DNA from: Paucisalibacillus algeriensis
Lineage (GTDB): Bacteria > Bacillota > Bacilli > Bacillales > Amphibacillaceae
Direction of reading: 5' to 3'
DNA: 64,000 nt
Assembly (NCBI RefSeq): GCF_000577245.1
Contig: NZ_CBYO010000020.1
Coordinates: forward strand, 124,001-188,000
Positions 17,071 to 25,927 of this stretch are shown here, piece after piece. The translations under genes were made by a program, and so were the position numbers. Position 1 is the stretch's first letter. The number at the start of each line of letters is the position of its first letter. The notes under the pieces are model-generated. The model searched no databases. It saw only the letters and a program-made list of their open reading frames with translations, and was not told the origin of the DNA.

Positions 17071-17454
17071 ATGAAACTCACACATACAAGAATTCTAGTG
17101 AACAACTATAAAGAATGCTATCAATTTTACAAGGATATACTCTCCTTTCCATGCACATGGGGGGATGAAACCTCGAACTATGCCCAATTTGATACGGGGA
17201 ATACCTACCTATCTATTTTTGATAAAAAGCAAATGCTAGAGGATATCCAGGAACCCCATCAGACAAAGGAGACTTCATCTTTAAACGAGGTAGCCATTAT
17301 TTTCGGTGTGGATGATGTAGATGCAACCTATGACTCTTTAAAGTCGAAAGTAGATTTTATTTCCTTGCCACATGATCGGGAAGATTGGGGAATTCGAGTA
17401 GCACATTTTCGGGATCCGAATGGTACTTTGATAGAAATAAATCAAAGGATTTAG
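17071..17454 (+). CDS. VOC family protein (glyoxalase/bleomycin-resistance fold)
   Basis: 127 residues with two beta-alpha-beta-beta-beta repeats: KLTHTRILVNNYKECYQFYKDIL at the start and EVAIIFGVDDVDATYDSL in the middle, ending AHFRDPNGTLIEINQ, the usual second-half signature. Members bind metal and act on small molecules or sequester drugs. The specific substrate is unknown. GGAAGAGG precedes the ATG. Confidence 0.83.
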   Translation: MKLTHTRILVNNYKECYQFYKDILSFPCTWGDETSNYAQFDTGNTYLSIFDKKQMLEDIQEPHQTKETSSLNEVAIIFGVDDVDATYDSLKSKVDFISLPHDREDWGIRVAHFRDPNGTLIEINQRI

Positions 17455-17603
17455 CGCAAGTTCCTTTGTTCTTACCAACCTATAAAAGAGAACATCTAAC
17501 ATGTCTACCCTGTTAACTATTATTGCATTTGTTTTCATGCTTGTAGCTGTGTCACGTTTTTATCGATTATGGAAAAGAACAAAACCGCTTAAAATAAGAT
17601 TGA

Positions 17604-17640
17604 GGTCTGTATGGGTTTGGCTTACAGACCTACTCTTTTG
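17604..17640 (+). terminator. terminator after VOC gene
   Basis: Perfect 9-bp inverted repeat AGGTCTGTA/TACAGACCT followed by ACTCTTTT. A 46-codon frame starting at 17501 runs through it, but it has no good ribosome binding site and is not called. Confidence 0.6.
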
Positions 17641-17693
17641 AAGTCTTATTAATCTATTCGATATTACTCACAAACTTAGACACACTTCCACTT

Positions 17694-18146
17694 CTACAAA
17701 TTATTATGAATTACTTTCCCACGAAGAATATATGGAATAACGGAATTATTATCTATTAAACCATCTATTTCTGATGTTGGGATATAGGCATATTTTTTTG
17801 CCATCGTAGCATCCATCCACGTAATCTCTTCAATTTCTTCAGGATAGGTTATGGTTAGTTCACCATCAATAATTCTCCCTTTAAACGTAAAAAAGATTGC
17901 GTGATGACCACGATCTTCAAAAAATGCTTCACTTACCGCAAAGATTCCATCTAGTTCAACGTTTAAACCTGTTTCTTCCTTCACTTCACGGATAGCTGCT
18001 TCTTCTAATGTTTCTCCATTCTCTACTGCCCCACCAGGAAGTGTATAGTATGAGGAATGTTTTCCTTTATTTTTTACCATCAATATATTTTCTTCATGGC
18101 TATCATATAGCAGCACATAGGCAACATCTACTCGCTTCACAATCAT
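17694..18146 (-). CDS. NUDIX hydrolase
   Basis: 150 residues. The Nudix box lies at about residues 37-59, with GGAVENGETLEEAA followed by REVKEETG, giving all the conserved Glu and Arg metal ligands. It hydrolyses a nucleoside diphosphate linked to another moiety; the substrate cannot be read. RBS AGGGGGA precedes ATG 18146. It is downstream of a membrane protein gene on the same strand. Confidence 0.9.
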   Translation of the reverse strand: MIVKRVDVAYVLLYDSHEENILMVKNKGKHSSYYTLPGGAVENGETLEEAAIREVKEETGLNVELDGIFAVSEAFFEDRGHHAIFFTFKGRIIDGELTITYPEEIEEITWMDATMAKKYAYIPTSEIDGLIDNNSVIPYILRGKVIHNNL

Positions 18147-18171
18147 TCCCCCTATTTATATATATTATGAA

Positions 18172-18819
18172 CTACACTTTTTTCGAATTCCTTTTATAGG
18201 ATACTGTTTTTACTATTAAATACCCGATTGGTGAAAATATCAACGCCAAAACGATGGAGTATAAAACATTGGCTATAATAACCCCACCCCAGTTATAGTT
18301 GATTCCAATTCTATTAGCTTCTAAAAATGAGTTTATGGTAAAAAGCACTAAGCTTATGATTAATAGAACGATGAAACTATATAGCCAATGTTTAAATTTA
18401 ATAGAACTTGGCTCATCGTAGTTCATTACGGTATTATTTTTCAACACTAGCCTCGCTATTTCATCGATTGCCCAGAAGAAAAAGGCAAATGTGGTTGCTC
18501 CGATAAACATAATTTCGGCTTCTGAAGTGCTTATTCTTGCAAGAAGACAAAACAAAATTGGAAAAATCATACCAAAAAATAAATGAAATATAAAAGCGGA
18601 TAAAATTCTCCTAACCCCCGCAAAGCGCCTGGTCACGTAATCAGACAAGAAAGTGATAGGAACTCCATAAAGTAATATAACAGGAGAAAACATTGCAATC
18701 GTAAACACTAGAGTATTAACAAAATCAATACCAATAGCCTCTTTAAAAATAACAATTAGTAAAAAGAACATTGAAATGACAGAAGCTAGTATAGTGGTTA
18801 TGGTTTTCCTTATGATCAT
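18172..18819 (-). CDS. multi-pass membrane protein, unknown function
   Basis: 215 residues with about six hydrophobic segments (near 8-26, 33-52, 69-92, 104-122, 142-160 and 180-203). A basic N-terminus and basic C-terminus (YKRNSKK) place both ends in the cytoplasm. I recognise no family. RBS GGAGGGG gives a clear ATG. It is 26 bp upstream of the Nudix gene and perhaps in one unit with it. Confidence 0.75.
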   Translation of the reverse strand: MIIRKTITTILASVISMFFLLIVIFKEAIGIDFVNTLVFTIAMFSPVILLYGVPITFLSDYVTRRFAGVRRILSAFIFHLFFGMIFPILFCLLARISTSEAEIMFIGATTFAFFFWAIDEIARLVLKNNTVMNYDEPSSIKFKHWLYSFIVLLIISLVLFTINSFLEANRIGINYNWGGVIIANVLYSIVLALIFSPIGYLIVKTVSYKRNSKKV

Positions 18820-19227
18820 AGAACCCCTCCAAGCTTAATTTATTTATCTGCCGCTAAAAGTATAGAAGAGGTCTCATATTAATTGTTTTTCAAAGATGTA
18901 TTGGTTTACTTCAAAGACTGTATTTTTTCCGCTAAACTGCGCTGTTACTTCAAAATTGCCACCTTAATACTAACATAATATTCCGAAGTTAATAAGAAAT
19001 GTAGATCGGTAAAAAGACAAAAAATGCGACCCTCCATCTTGAAGAATCGCAATAACATGTAGTTATTGAAGAGAATAATTCTTTACTTCCTGCCAGCCAT
19101 TGATCCTAACACAGCGTGTTTCATGAGGGATGGATATAGAAGTCCTGTAATAAGAAATATTCCAAGTTTTATTTCAATATTATTAAAAAGGTAATTCTAA
19201 CCAGGGATACCAAAATTACTTGAAATT
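18820..19227. other. intergenic stretch, no gene seen
   Basis: About 400 bp without a credible frame. It contains AATACTAACATAATAT at about 18965-18980, which also occurs at 7081-7096, in both places preceded by ACTTCAAAA at similar spacing; this could be an old shared repeat. No RNA gene is recognised. Confidence 0.5.
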
Positions 19228-19797
19228 TTAATCAACCTTTTTTATTACCTTTGCAGGCACCCCTGCAACAACAGTATTTTCTGGGACATCCTTGGTCACT
19301 ACTGCTCCTGCCGCGACAACAGAGTTGTCCCCAATCGTCACACCGGGCAGTATTGTAGCGTTTGACCCAATCCACACATTTTCGCCTATTACGACTGGAG
19401 AGGGGGAAGTTGTGTTTCTTGTTTCTAAGGGCAACCCATGATTAAGTGTAGCAATCGTAACATTCATACCTATCATCGAACCGTTTCCAACAGTAATTCC
19501 ACCCCTATCTTGAAAGGAACATCCTGTGTTAAAAAACACGTTTTTTCCAATCGTGATATTTTTACCGAAGTCTGTATAAAATGGCGGAAAGCACGTAAAT
19601 GAGGAATCGACTTTACTACCTGTCAGTTCGCTAAAAATCTCTACTATTTCTTCTCTTGAATGATAGGAATTATTCAATTCCATTGTTATCTTCTGAGCTT
19701 GATAACTACATTCAGTTAATAACCCGTGCAATTCTTTATCCTCACCCGAAATTGGATTACCTTCCTTACAAAATTCTATAAAATCCTTCATTTCCAT
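19228..19797 (-). CDS. sugar O-acetyltransferase (hexapeptide repeat, Maa/LacA/NodL-like)
   Basis: 189 residues from ATG 19797, with AGGTG nine bases upstream. The N-terminal maltose acetyltransferase-like helical part is followed by a left-handed beta-helix of hexapeptide repeats ([52 protein letters not shown]) and the C-terminal [10 protein letters not shown]. The catalytic His is in ATLNHG. It transfers acetyl from acetyl-CoA to a sugar hydroxyl as a trimer. Single-gene unit. Confidence 0.88.
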   Translation of the reverse strand: MEMKDFIEFCKEGNPISGEDKELHGLLTECSYQAQKITMELNNSYHSREEIVEIFSELTGSKVDSSFTCFPPFYTDFGKNITIGKNVFFNTGCSFQDRGGITVGNGSMIGMNVTIATLNHGLPLETRNTTSPSPVVIGENVWIGSNATILPGVTIGDNSVVAAGAVVTKDVPENTVVAGVPAKVIKKVD

Positions 19798-19833
19798 TTT
19801 TAAAATCACCTATCTCTTTGGCTATAAATTTAA

Positions 19834-20022
19834 TTATACTTCCTGTTTTGTTGGGCAAATTATCATATCATTAACAGTAATTCATTCAGGCGAATGAATT
19901 ACATAAGCAACTGCTTGAGCAATATCTTCCGCAGATAGTCCCCTCTCTTTTTGTGCTTTATGAATTGCTTCTGAAACTATTTTGGTACTGTTTGACTTAT
20001 AATCTTTTCTAATTTGATTCAA
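19834..20022 (-). pseudogene. remnant of a short-chain dehydrogenase (C-terminal end only)
   Basis: Read on the minus strand, this region gives ...SEAIHKAQKERGLSAEDIA, then AVAYVIHSPE, an in-frame TGA, then ITVNDMIICPTKQEV and a stop. This is the usual C-terminus of an SDR oxidoreductase of the YdfG-like group (SAEDIA.AVAYAI..P....NDMIIRPT). The N-terminal Rossmann part is absent and an in-frame stop interrupts the rest, so it is a decayed fragment. Confidence 0.7.
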
Positions 20023-20062
20023 ATATCAAGCACCTATACCAAATATATTCTTATGTATTTAA

Positions 20063-21154
20063 TCAATTTAAATCTACAAGTGAGATGCGGTATAATTTAT
20101 CATCATTTTCCTGGGGATTTCCGCGACCATCTGAATTATTGCTAATAAAATAAAGGTAATTATCTTCAATTAGTACATCTCGAATTCTGCCAAGGTCGGT
20201 TATAACTTCACGGTATTCACCGGTTTTAAAATCAAATTCAAGAACGGCAGATCCTCTTAATGCCGCAACGTACAATTTTCCATTATAATGGTCCATTCCA
20301 GACGGTGCCCAAGTGGATTCAGCTCCAGAAGTGAAAAGAGGCGAAATCATCCCATCTTGTTCCTCATATCCTTGGATAATTGGCCATCCGAAGTTTTGAC
20401 CTGATACTATTCTATTTATTTCATCATTTGCATCGTTTCCATGTTCACTAGCAAATAACGTTCCATCAGATAACCAGGTCAATCCCTGAGGATTTCGATG
20501 GCCATAACTATAGACGTATGAATCTGAGAACGGATTATCATTAGGAATTGAACCATCAAGGTTCAATCTTAAAATCTTCCCACCTAATGATTGGAGATCT
20601 TGAGCAATATTCGCTTCCGATGCATCACCTGCTGTTGCGTATAGTTTCCCATCAGGCCCTATTTCAAGTCTTCCCCCGTGATGGTAGGAACCACTTGGAA
20701 TTTTATCGAGAAGCAAACCCTCTTATCTCCAAACATTATTCTTCAACTGAATTGTAATAATTCGATTAAACTGCCCAGAATTATCTTCATACGTATAGTA
20801 AGCATAAGCTAAATTTGATTCTGGAAAGTTGGGAGCGAGAGCAAATCCTAATAGCCCTGCTTCTGAAGCTGTTGCAAGGTCTTTCTCAAATTCCACACCT
20901 TGTCTCTCCATTTCTCCATTTTCTATTTTCACGATGGATCCGGTTCTTTCTGTCAGATAGAATGTATTATTAATTTTATCAATTGACCAAGGAACTTCGA
21001 GATAATCCGCAATTACTTCTAAGTCACCATTTTCTTGCTCAACTGGTGGAGTGTTTTGCTCGGTTTTGTTATGTACGGCATCTTGTTGATTATTGGAAGA
21101 ACATCCAACTAAATAGAGAAAAATTACCATAAATACACCTGCAATTTTTTTCAA
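20063..21154 (-). pseudogene. PQQ-dependent sugar dehydrogenase (lipoprotein), split by one in-frame stop
   Basis: The gene reads as one 364-codon frame interrupted by a single TAA at 20723-20725. The first part has a lipoprotein signal (VGCSS lipobox near residue 18), then DLEVIADYLEVPWSI, ERTGSIV and EAGLLGFALAPNFPE. The second part continues with DKIPSGSYHHGGRLEIGPDGKLYATAGDA, HRNPQGLTW, SEHGND and FGWPIIQGYE. These are signatures of soluble aldose/sorbosone dehydrogenase (YliI-like) beta-propellers. Both parts lie in the same frame, so one base change (for example in a Lys or Glu codon) explains the break. Re-initiation at the TTG at 20716 would give a truncated protein without a signal peptide. 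Confidence 0.85.
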
Positions 21155-21181
21155 CGCTAATCACCTTTTCTATATATTAGT

Positions 21182-21218
21182 AAAAAAAGTGTCCCAAAAG
21201 CTGGGCTTTTAAGACACC
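21182..21218 (-). terminator. terminator after alcohol dehydrogenase
   Basis: On the minus strand GTGTC...GACAC (with inner AAAAGC/GCTTTT) is followed by TTTTTTT, a clear rho-independent terminator. Confidence 0.85.
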
Positions 21219-21246
21219 TAAATGGACAATTAAAAACATGTGCAAA

Positions 21247-22287
21247 TTACATGGTACTAATGTCAATCACGAATCGGTATTTTACATTAGAAGCTAGTAC
21301 TCGTTCATAAGCCTCATCAATTTGATTGGCCGAGATTACTTCAATTTCAGGAACAATGTTGTGTTTTGCACAGAAATCTAACATTTCCTGGGTCTCACGG
21401 ATGCCTCCAATCATGGATGCAGCGAATGAACGTCTGAGACTGCTAAGAGCGAATACTTGTACAGGTAAAGGCTCTGCGGGTGCACCAACGTTTACTAGGG
21501 TGCCATCAAGGGTTAGTAGTGAGAAATAAGCATTAATATCAATTTTTGCACTTACTGTATTTATGATTAAGTCAAAGTAACCTGCAAGTTTGTTAAATGT
21601 TTCTGGATCATTTGTCGCATAATAGTGGTCTGCACCGAATCGGAAGCCATCTTCCTTTTTATTTAATGATTGTGACAAGACGGTAACCTCTGCACCCATG
21701 GCATGTGCGATTTTTACCGCCATATGTCCAAGACCGCCCATACCAACAACAGCTATTTTCTTACCAGGACCAGCTCCCCAATGATTAAGTGGAGAATATG
21801 TCGTAATACCTGCACAAAGTAATGGTGCTGCAACGTCAAGGTCGATATTATCTGGAATTCTCAGTACGAAATCTTCCGGTACGACAATATGGGTAGAATA
21901 GCCGCCTTGAGTTGGTTCCCCGTATTTGTCAACACCTGCGTAAGTATCAACTTTCCCTTTCAAGCAATATTGCTCTTCTCCATTTTGGCAGTTCTCACAC
22001 TCACCACAGGAATCAACCATACATCCGACCCCAACTCGGTCACCAGCACGGTATTTTGTAACACTAGGTCCTACAGCCGTAACTATTCCCGCAATCTCGT
22101 GTCCAGGTACCAGTGGATAGTTCACTGGACCCCATTCCCCGTGAGCAGTATGAATATCAGAATGACATATACCTGCATATTTAATTTCAATCAGAACATC
22201 ATGTGAATCAAGTTCACGTCTTTTAATTTCAGCAGCTCGAAACGATTTATTTGGACCGTCTACTGCTCGTGCTTTGGCAGTTATCAT
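21247..22287 (-). CDS. adhA: zinc-dependent alcohol dehydrogenase, AdhA-like
   Basis: 346-residue medium-chain dehydrogenase of the cinnamyl-alcohol-dehydrogenase type. The catalytic zinc site is in [15 protein letters not shown] and GHEIAG, the structural zinc site is four Cys in [15 protein letters not shown], and the NAD(P) loop is [14 protein letters not shown]. It oxidises alcohols or reduces aldehydes with NAD(P). The divergent MerR gene and shared operator match the Bacillus adhA-adhR arrangement, in which aldehydes or electrophiles induce the dehydrogenase (known family behaviour; inferred here). RBS AGGAGG. Confidence 0.87.
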   Translation of the reverse strand: MITAKARAVDGPNKSFRAAEIKRRELDSHDVLIEIKYAGICHSDIHTAHGEWGPVNYPLVPGHEIAGIVTAVGPSVTKYRAGDRVGVGCMVDSCGECENCQNGEEQYCLKGKVDTYAGVDKYGEPTQGGYSTHIVVPEDFVLRIPDNIDLDVAAPLLCAGITTYSPLNHWGAGPGKKIAVVGMGGLGHMAVKIAHAMGAEVTVLSQSLNKKEDGFRFGADHYYATNDPETFNKLAGYFDLIINTVSAKIDINAYFSLLTLDGTLVNVGAPAEPLPVQVFALSSLRRSFAASMIGGIRETQEMLDFCAKHNIVPEIEVISANQIDEAYERVLASNVKYRFVIDISTM

Positions 22288-22390
22288 GAAAATACCTCCT
22301 AAAAATCAGTATTTATTATTTTCAAGAGAAATGATTAGGTAAATGAATCTACTAATCTACATTGACCTTCTATTTTCTCTTGCAAAAACT

Positions 22391-22421
22391 ATGTTAATCC
22401 TTAGAGTTAACTCGAGGTCAA
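22391..22421 (-). promoter_or_regulatory. MerR-type promoter of adhA with operator in a 19-bp spacer
   Basis: On the minus strand TTGACC (22416-22421) and TAACAT (22391-22396) are separated by 19 bp, the long spacer typical of MerR-activated promoters. The spacer holds the perfect dyad GAGTTAACTC (22404-22413), flanked by CTTA and GAGG. Confidence 0.75.
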
Positions 22422-22474
22422 GCGATTAATATTTATTTTTATGAAATCAATCCGTATTTTACTTTAAGATGACT

Positions 22475-22503
22475 TTGACACACATTAAATACCGTGATAA
22501 AAT
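22475..22503 (+). promoter_or_regulatory. sigma-A promoter of merR gene
   Basis: TTGACA (22475-22480), 17-bp spacer, TAAAAT (22498-22503), upstream of the MerR start at 22559. Confidence 0.7.
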
Positions 22504-22518
22504 CCCGTCATAATGATG

Positions 22519-22528
22519 GAGTTAACTC
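22519..22528 (+). promoter_or_regulatory. second MerR operator core
   Basis: The same GAGTTAACTC dyad, followed as in the adhA promoter by GAGGTC, lies just downstream of the merR -10 box. There it could mediate autorepression. Confidence 0.65.
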
Positions 22529-22558
22529 GAGGTCTATAGGGTTAGGAAAGGAAGATAA

Positions 22559-22969
22559 ATGTTGAAAACTTATTCTATTAGCGAAGTTGCAAAAGAATTG
22601 AATCTGACAGTATATACCTTGCGTTACTACGATAAGGAGGGACTTATGCCTTTTGTAGAACGTAAACCTAGTGGAACACGATTATTTAAAGAATCCGATA
22701 TAGAAGCATTAAAAGTGATTGAATGTCTAAAATCTACAGGAATGCCTATTAAGGAAATTAAAGTTTTTATTGATTGGTGTTCTGATGGGGATTTCACTTT
22801 GCAACAAAGATATGACATGTTTGTGGAACGCAAAGCTGTTGTAGAAGCACAATTGGAAGAACTAAATAAGACAATGGAACTCATAAATCATAAATGCCAA
22901 TATTATAAGACTGCACTAGATGCGGGAACGGAAGATATTCATAAAAACAATAAAATAGGGAGTTTTTAA
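22559..22969 (+). CDS. adhR: MerR family regulator, AdhR-like
   Basis: 136 residues. The N-terminal winged HTH begins TYSISEVAKELNLTVYTLRYYDKEGLMP, the MerR signature; a C-terminal coiled dimerisation helix follows. A single Cys in EWC-like IDWCSDGD and one in HKCQYYK could sense aldehydes, as a conserved Cys does in Bacillus AdhR (family knowledge). It is divergent from adhA, with matching operator cores near both promoters. Confidence 0.85.
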   Translation: MLKTYSISEVAKELNLTVYTLRYYDKEGLMPFVERKPSGTRLFKESDIEALKVIECLKSTGMPIKEIKVFIDWCSDGDFTLQQRYDMFVERKAVVEAQLEELNKTMELINHKCQYYKTALDAGTEDIHKNNKIGSF

Positions 22970-23057
22970 ATCAATAAAACGCCACTTGTCCTTCATAACT
23001 TTTAATCTAAAGGACAGGACGCTCTATTTATAATTATTTACATCAAAAGTGGATAGT

Positions 23058-23840
23058 TCAACCAACAAATTGTGTTAATAGCTGGTTAAACTTATCCCGT
23101 TCTTCCCAAAAAGCTCCATGACCACTATAGTGGAACGGTACTAGCTGTGAATTTTTTATTTTTTGGTTTAACTCTTGGGCTTGTGCAAATGGGATAACTT
23201 TATCATGTGTACCATGAATAATTAACGTAGGAACGTTAATTTTGGGAAGATCCTCATGTAACGTTTCATCTCTTAATGTAATGATAATTGCAGCTGTCGA
23301 CCAACTTGCTGCTTCTAATCCCATTTGCAGAAACCAGTCCGAGAATGGTTTCGTTATATACTGAAAGAAAAAGCCGTCTGTTACGTCCTGCATCATTTTA
23401 GGGCGGTCATTTAATGTTTCTTTGAGAAACTTATTAGCCGTTTCTGTAGTAAACCCAGTTGGAGCGGCCGCATCCACAAGAACATGCTTGGATACCCCAG
23501 CCCCGTTATGACGAGACATATAACGAATTGCAATAGCCCCACCAGTTGAGTGACCTACAAGCGTAACATTATTTAACTGAAGTGAACCAATTATTACACG
23601 GATATCATCCGCAAGTCTGTTGAACGTGTAGCCATCTATCGGTTTATCTGACTTTCCGAACCCTCTCCAGTCAACTCCGATGCAGCGGTATCCCATCGTG
23701 GCAAGAACATTAAACTGATATTCAAATTGTCTATGACTTAACGGCCAACCATGTAAAAACAAAATAGTCTTATTTCCCCCAGGGTTTATGTCTTCTACAT
23801 ATAAATTCACACCAGAATCTACCGTAACAAAATATCCCAC
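23058..23840 (-). CDS. alpha/beta hydrolase (haloperoxidase/esterase-like)
   Basis: 260 residues from the GTG at 23840, where AAAGGAG is well spaced; the frame upstream has no initiation signal. ILFLHGWPLSHRQFEYQ holds the oxyanion hole, GVDWRGFGKSDKP follows, GHSTGG has the nucleophile Ser, and YSGHGAFWEE has the catalytic His. The pattern is that of cofactor-free haloperoxidase-like esterases. The substrate is unknown; transcribed alone. Confidence 0.83.
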   Translation of the reverse strand: MGYFVTVDSGVNLYVEDINPGGNKTILFLHGWPLSHRQFEYQFNVLATMGYRCIGVDWRGFGKSDKPIDGYTFNRLADDIRVIIGSLQLNNVTLVGHSTGGAIAIRYMSRHNGAGVSKHVLVDAAAPTGFTTETANKFLKETLNDRPKMMQDVTDGFFFQYITKPFSDWFLQMGLEAASWSTAAIIITLRDETLHEDLPKINVPTLIIHGTHDKVIPFAQAQELNQKIKNSQLVPFHYSGHGAFWEERDKFNQLLTQFVG

Positions 23841-23995
23841 GCAAATTTCTCCTTTTATAAGAGTTTTATCCATAGGATATTCAGTTTTGAAAATTTAGGT
23901 GAACACCTATTATGAAAAGGAAAAGTCTTACTGCAACAATAGTACAAGAAGCACCAACCAGAATGCTTGCATCCCGGTAGGAAGAAGATACTATT

Positions 23996-24424
23996 TTAAA
24001 ACTTTTCACCTGTTAAGATTCCAAATACAAGTTCAGAAGGAGATTTCGATAATGTTCCATAATTTGATTGACCATTAATGATAAGCTCTAATCTCTCATA
24101 TTCTTCATTCACCCAAACACTATGTTCATAAGAATTCCAAGTAAAGCTATAATCTGGTGGTCCTATATCCACCTTAACATTCTCTTCCCAGGCTGCATTT
24201 CCCAAAGCATCAATAAGTTTATTTACTGCATCAGTATCCGTAATTTCATTAATAATTTTGTAATCCCCATCAGTGCTTCTCTGTTCAACGATTATAGGAT
24301 TACCATCCCAAGACTCGCTATAAACTCTATCTCTTGTTGAATTGGATTTTTCCTCCGTTGGGCCTTGACCACATGCCACTAGGACAAAACAAATTGCAAC
24401 AATGAAAACAAATAATCGTTTCAT
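23996..24424 (-). CDS. lipoprotein of unknown function
   Basis: 142 residues. Signal peptide MKRLFVFIVAICFVLVAC ends in a lipobox (LVAC, Cys18), so the mature protein is tethered to the outer face of the membrane. The rest is a small globular domain with NKLIDALGNAAWEENVKVD and LELIINGQSNYGTLSK. I do not recognise a named family. RBS AGGGGGC. Confidence 0.75.
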   Translation of the reverse strand: MKRLFVFIVAICFVLVACGQGPTEEKSNSTRDRVYSESWDGNPIIVEQRSTDGDYKIINEITDTDAVNKLIDALGNAAWEENVKVDIGPPDYSFTWNSYEHSVWVNEEYERLELIINGQSNYGTLSKSPSELVFGILTGEKF

Positions 24425-24508
24425 AAACTTTTCGCCCCCTATGTATAGAAGTTATTCGTGAAAAAAATTATAATTCCTTCAACAAAATGTAAGACGCAAA
24501 ATAGATTG

Positions 24509-24541
24509 ATAAAAAATGACTACAAAAAAATTTGTAGTCAT
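24509..24541 (-). terminator. terminator of the envelope-gene cluster
   Basis: 11-bp perfect stem (24516-24526 with 24531-24541). On the minus strand it is followed by TTTTTT. It lies after the hydrolase at 24572. Confidence 0.85.
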
Positions 24542-24571
24542 CTCATGTTAAATCCCATTATGATATTTCAC

Positions 24572-25504
24572 TTATTCCGAACCTAATACAAAATCCACTG
24601 CTTCAGTTAACAAAGCTCGGAAGTTATCCGGAATAAAATGCCCTAGCCCCTTAACAATCGTTAATTTACAAGGGATGTTATACCGCTCTAATAATTCTAC
24701 CAGCTGAATGGTTTTCTCATAAAATGGATCTTGGTCACCAGTAATGATAGAACCTTTCATAGGGATAAAGTTATTTGTTTTTAGTAAACTTTCAAATTCA
24801 GACAGGTCTCTAATGGATGGTATAACAGCAATAAATCCTTTTACATCCACTTTTTGTGCTAGGCACCATTCAATAGCTAACTTGCCACCTTGAGAGGCAC
24901 CTGCGAGAATATCGTGCTTTGTAGAGCCTTGTTGTTTAAATTCTTGAAATGCTGACTGAATCTCTACATCTGCCGTTTCCGGGTCATCCCAGCAATAAGC
25001 ATTATATCCGAAAACTTGAGAGGATTGAGAGAAGCCAAAAAAATAATTCAAGGAAGTATAATCATCCAACCAATGCGGGACAAAATCCTTAGCATTGGAG
25101 CCTCTCATATGCAACGAAAAGATTCCGACATCTGCTTGGTGATTTCCAAAGGTCAGAAGCTGTGGTGTTGCTTTATGTTTGTGATTTTCCAAAATGTTTT
25201 CACATTGCCTTACAACTTCTTGAAATTCCTCGAAATCTTGCAGTCCACTTAAATCTGGATCCCTCGTTAACATGAATGGATTCCACCAAACACCATTTTT
25301 TAACCCATCTTGAAGTACTCCAATTGCTTGTTCGAATTTCTCCTGTATAGAAAATGCACACGCCTTCCAAAATAATGTCTTATCTATTCGTTTTGGAAAG
25401 GCTTGTTGTACCTTCTCGATGAGAGTTTGAACCTCATCCATTTTGCCCTCATGAAACAACTGAAAAACCTCTTTTTGTAATGCTACAAATTTAGCTTCTG
25501 ACAA
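24572..25504 (-). CDS. alpha/beta hydrolase with N-terminal helical (TPR-like) region
   Basis: 310 residues from a TTG start with GGGGGAG upstream. The N-terminal 95 residues are helical and resemble TPR units (KAFWKACAF-like FWKACAFSIQEKFEQAIGVLQDGL). The C-terminal part is a hydrolase with LAGASQGGKLAIEW (nucleophile Ser), a catalytic Asp in TGDQDPFYEK and His in KGLGHFIPDNF. It may be an esterase related to dienelactone hydrolases. It is last in the minus-strand run with bactofilin. Confidence 0.75.
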   Translation of the reverse strand: MSEAKFVALQKEVFQLFHEGKMDEVQTLIEKVQQAFPKRIDKTLFWKACAFSIQEKFEQAIGVLQDGLKNGVWWNPFMLTRDPDLSGLQDFEEFQEVVRQCENILENHKHKATPQLLTFGNHQADVGIFSLHMRGSNAKDFVPHWLDDYTSLNYFFGFSQSSQVFGYNAYCWDDPETADVEIQSAFQEFKQQGSTKHDILAGASQGGKLAIEWCLAQKVDVKGFIAVIPSIRDLSEFESLLKTNNFIPMKGSIITGDQDPFYEKTIQLVELLERYNIPCKLTIVKGLGHFIPDNFRALLTEAVDFVLGSE

Positions 25505-25517
25505 AAGAAATCTCCCC

Positions 25518-25901
25518 CTAATTCGTAACCTTCTCCAATTTCTTTTTCTTGCCTTTTTCCTCTACTTCCAAAATCGAACTATTACCGTTAAACACGCCAC
25601 CATCTTCTATGATCATTCCACGCGAAGTAGCACTTCCATGTAACTTTCCTTTAGAATCAATTTGAATCTTTTCCGTTGTTTCAACATCACCTTTTACTTC
25701 ACCAGCAATAATGACATTTTTTGCCTTGATGCTGGGCTCTACATAGGCATCCTTTCCAATGTAAACATCCCCACTACAGTCAATCTCACCAATGATTTTC
25801 CCATCTACTCGCAAACTAGTTGGTAATGTAATCTTTCCTTCGATAACAGCTTCAGAACCAATAATGGTCTGAATAATTTTTTCCTCTTTTTTCTTACTCA
25901 T
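25518..25901 (-). CDS. bactofilin (polymer-forming cytoskeletal protein)
   Basis: 127 residues. The core of right-handed beta-helix repeats (SLRVDGKIIGEIDCSGDVYIG, AKNVIIAGEVKGDVETTEKI) is flanked by a charged N-terminus and a Lys-rich tail, as in bactofilins (DUF583). These polymerise without nucleotide into membrane-associated filaments and scaffold cell-wall enzymes. The adjacent M23 peptidase is the usual partner (known association). Confidence 0.88.
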   Translation of the reverse strand: MSKKKEEKIIQTIIGSEAVIEGKITLPTSLRVDGKIIGEIDCSGDVYIGKDAYVEPSIKAKNVIIAGEVKGDVETTEKIQIDSKGKLHGSATSRGMIIEDGGVFNGNSSILEVEEKGKKKKLEKVTN

Positions 25902-25927
25902 ACTAGGGTAGCTTCCTTTCTAGTGTA

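Noticed and set aside
17501-17641. 46-codon plus-strand frame with a hydrophobic start
   Set aside because: No ribosome binding site, and it runs through the terminator of the VOC gene.
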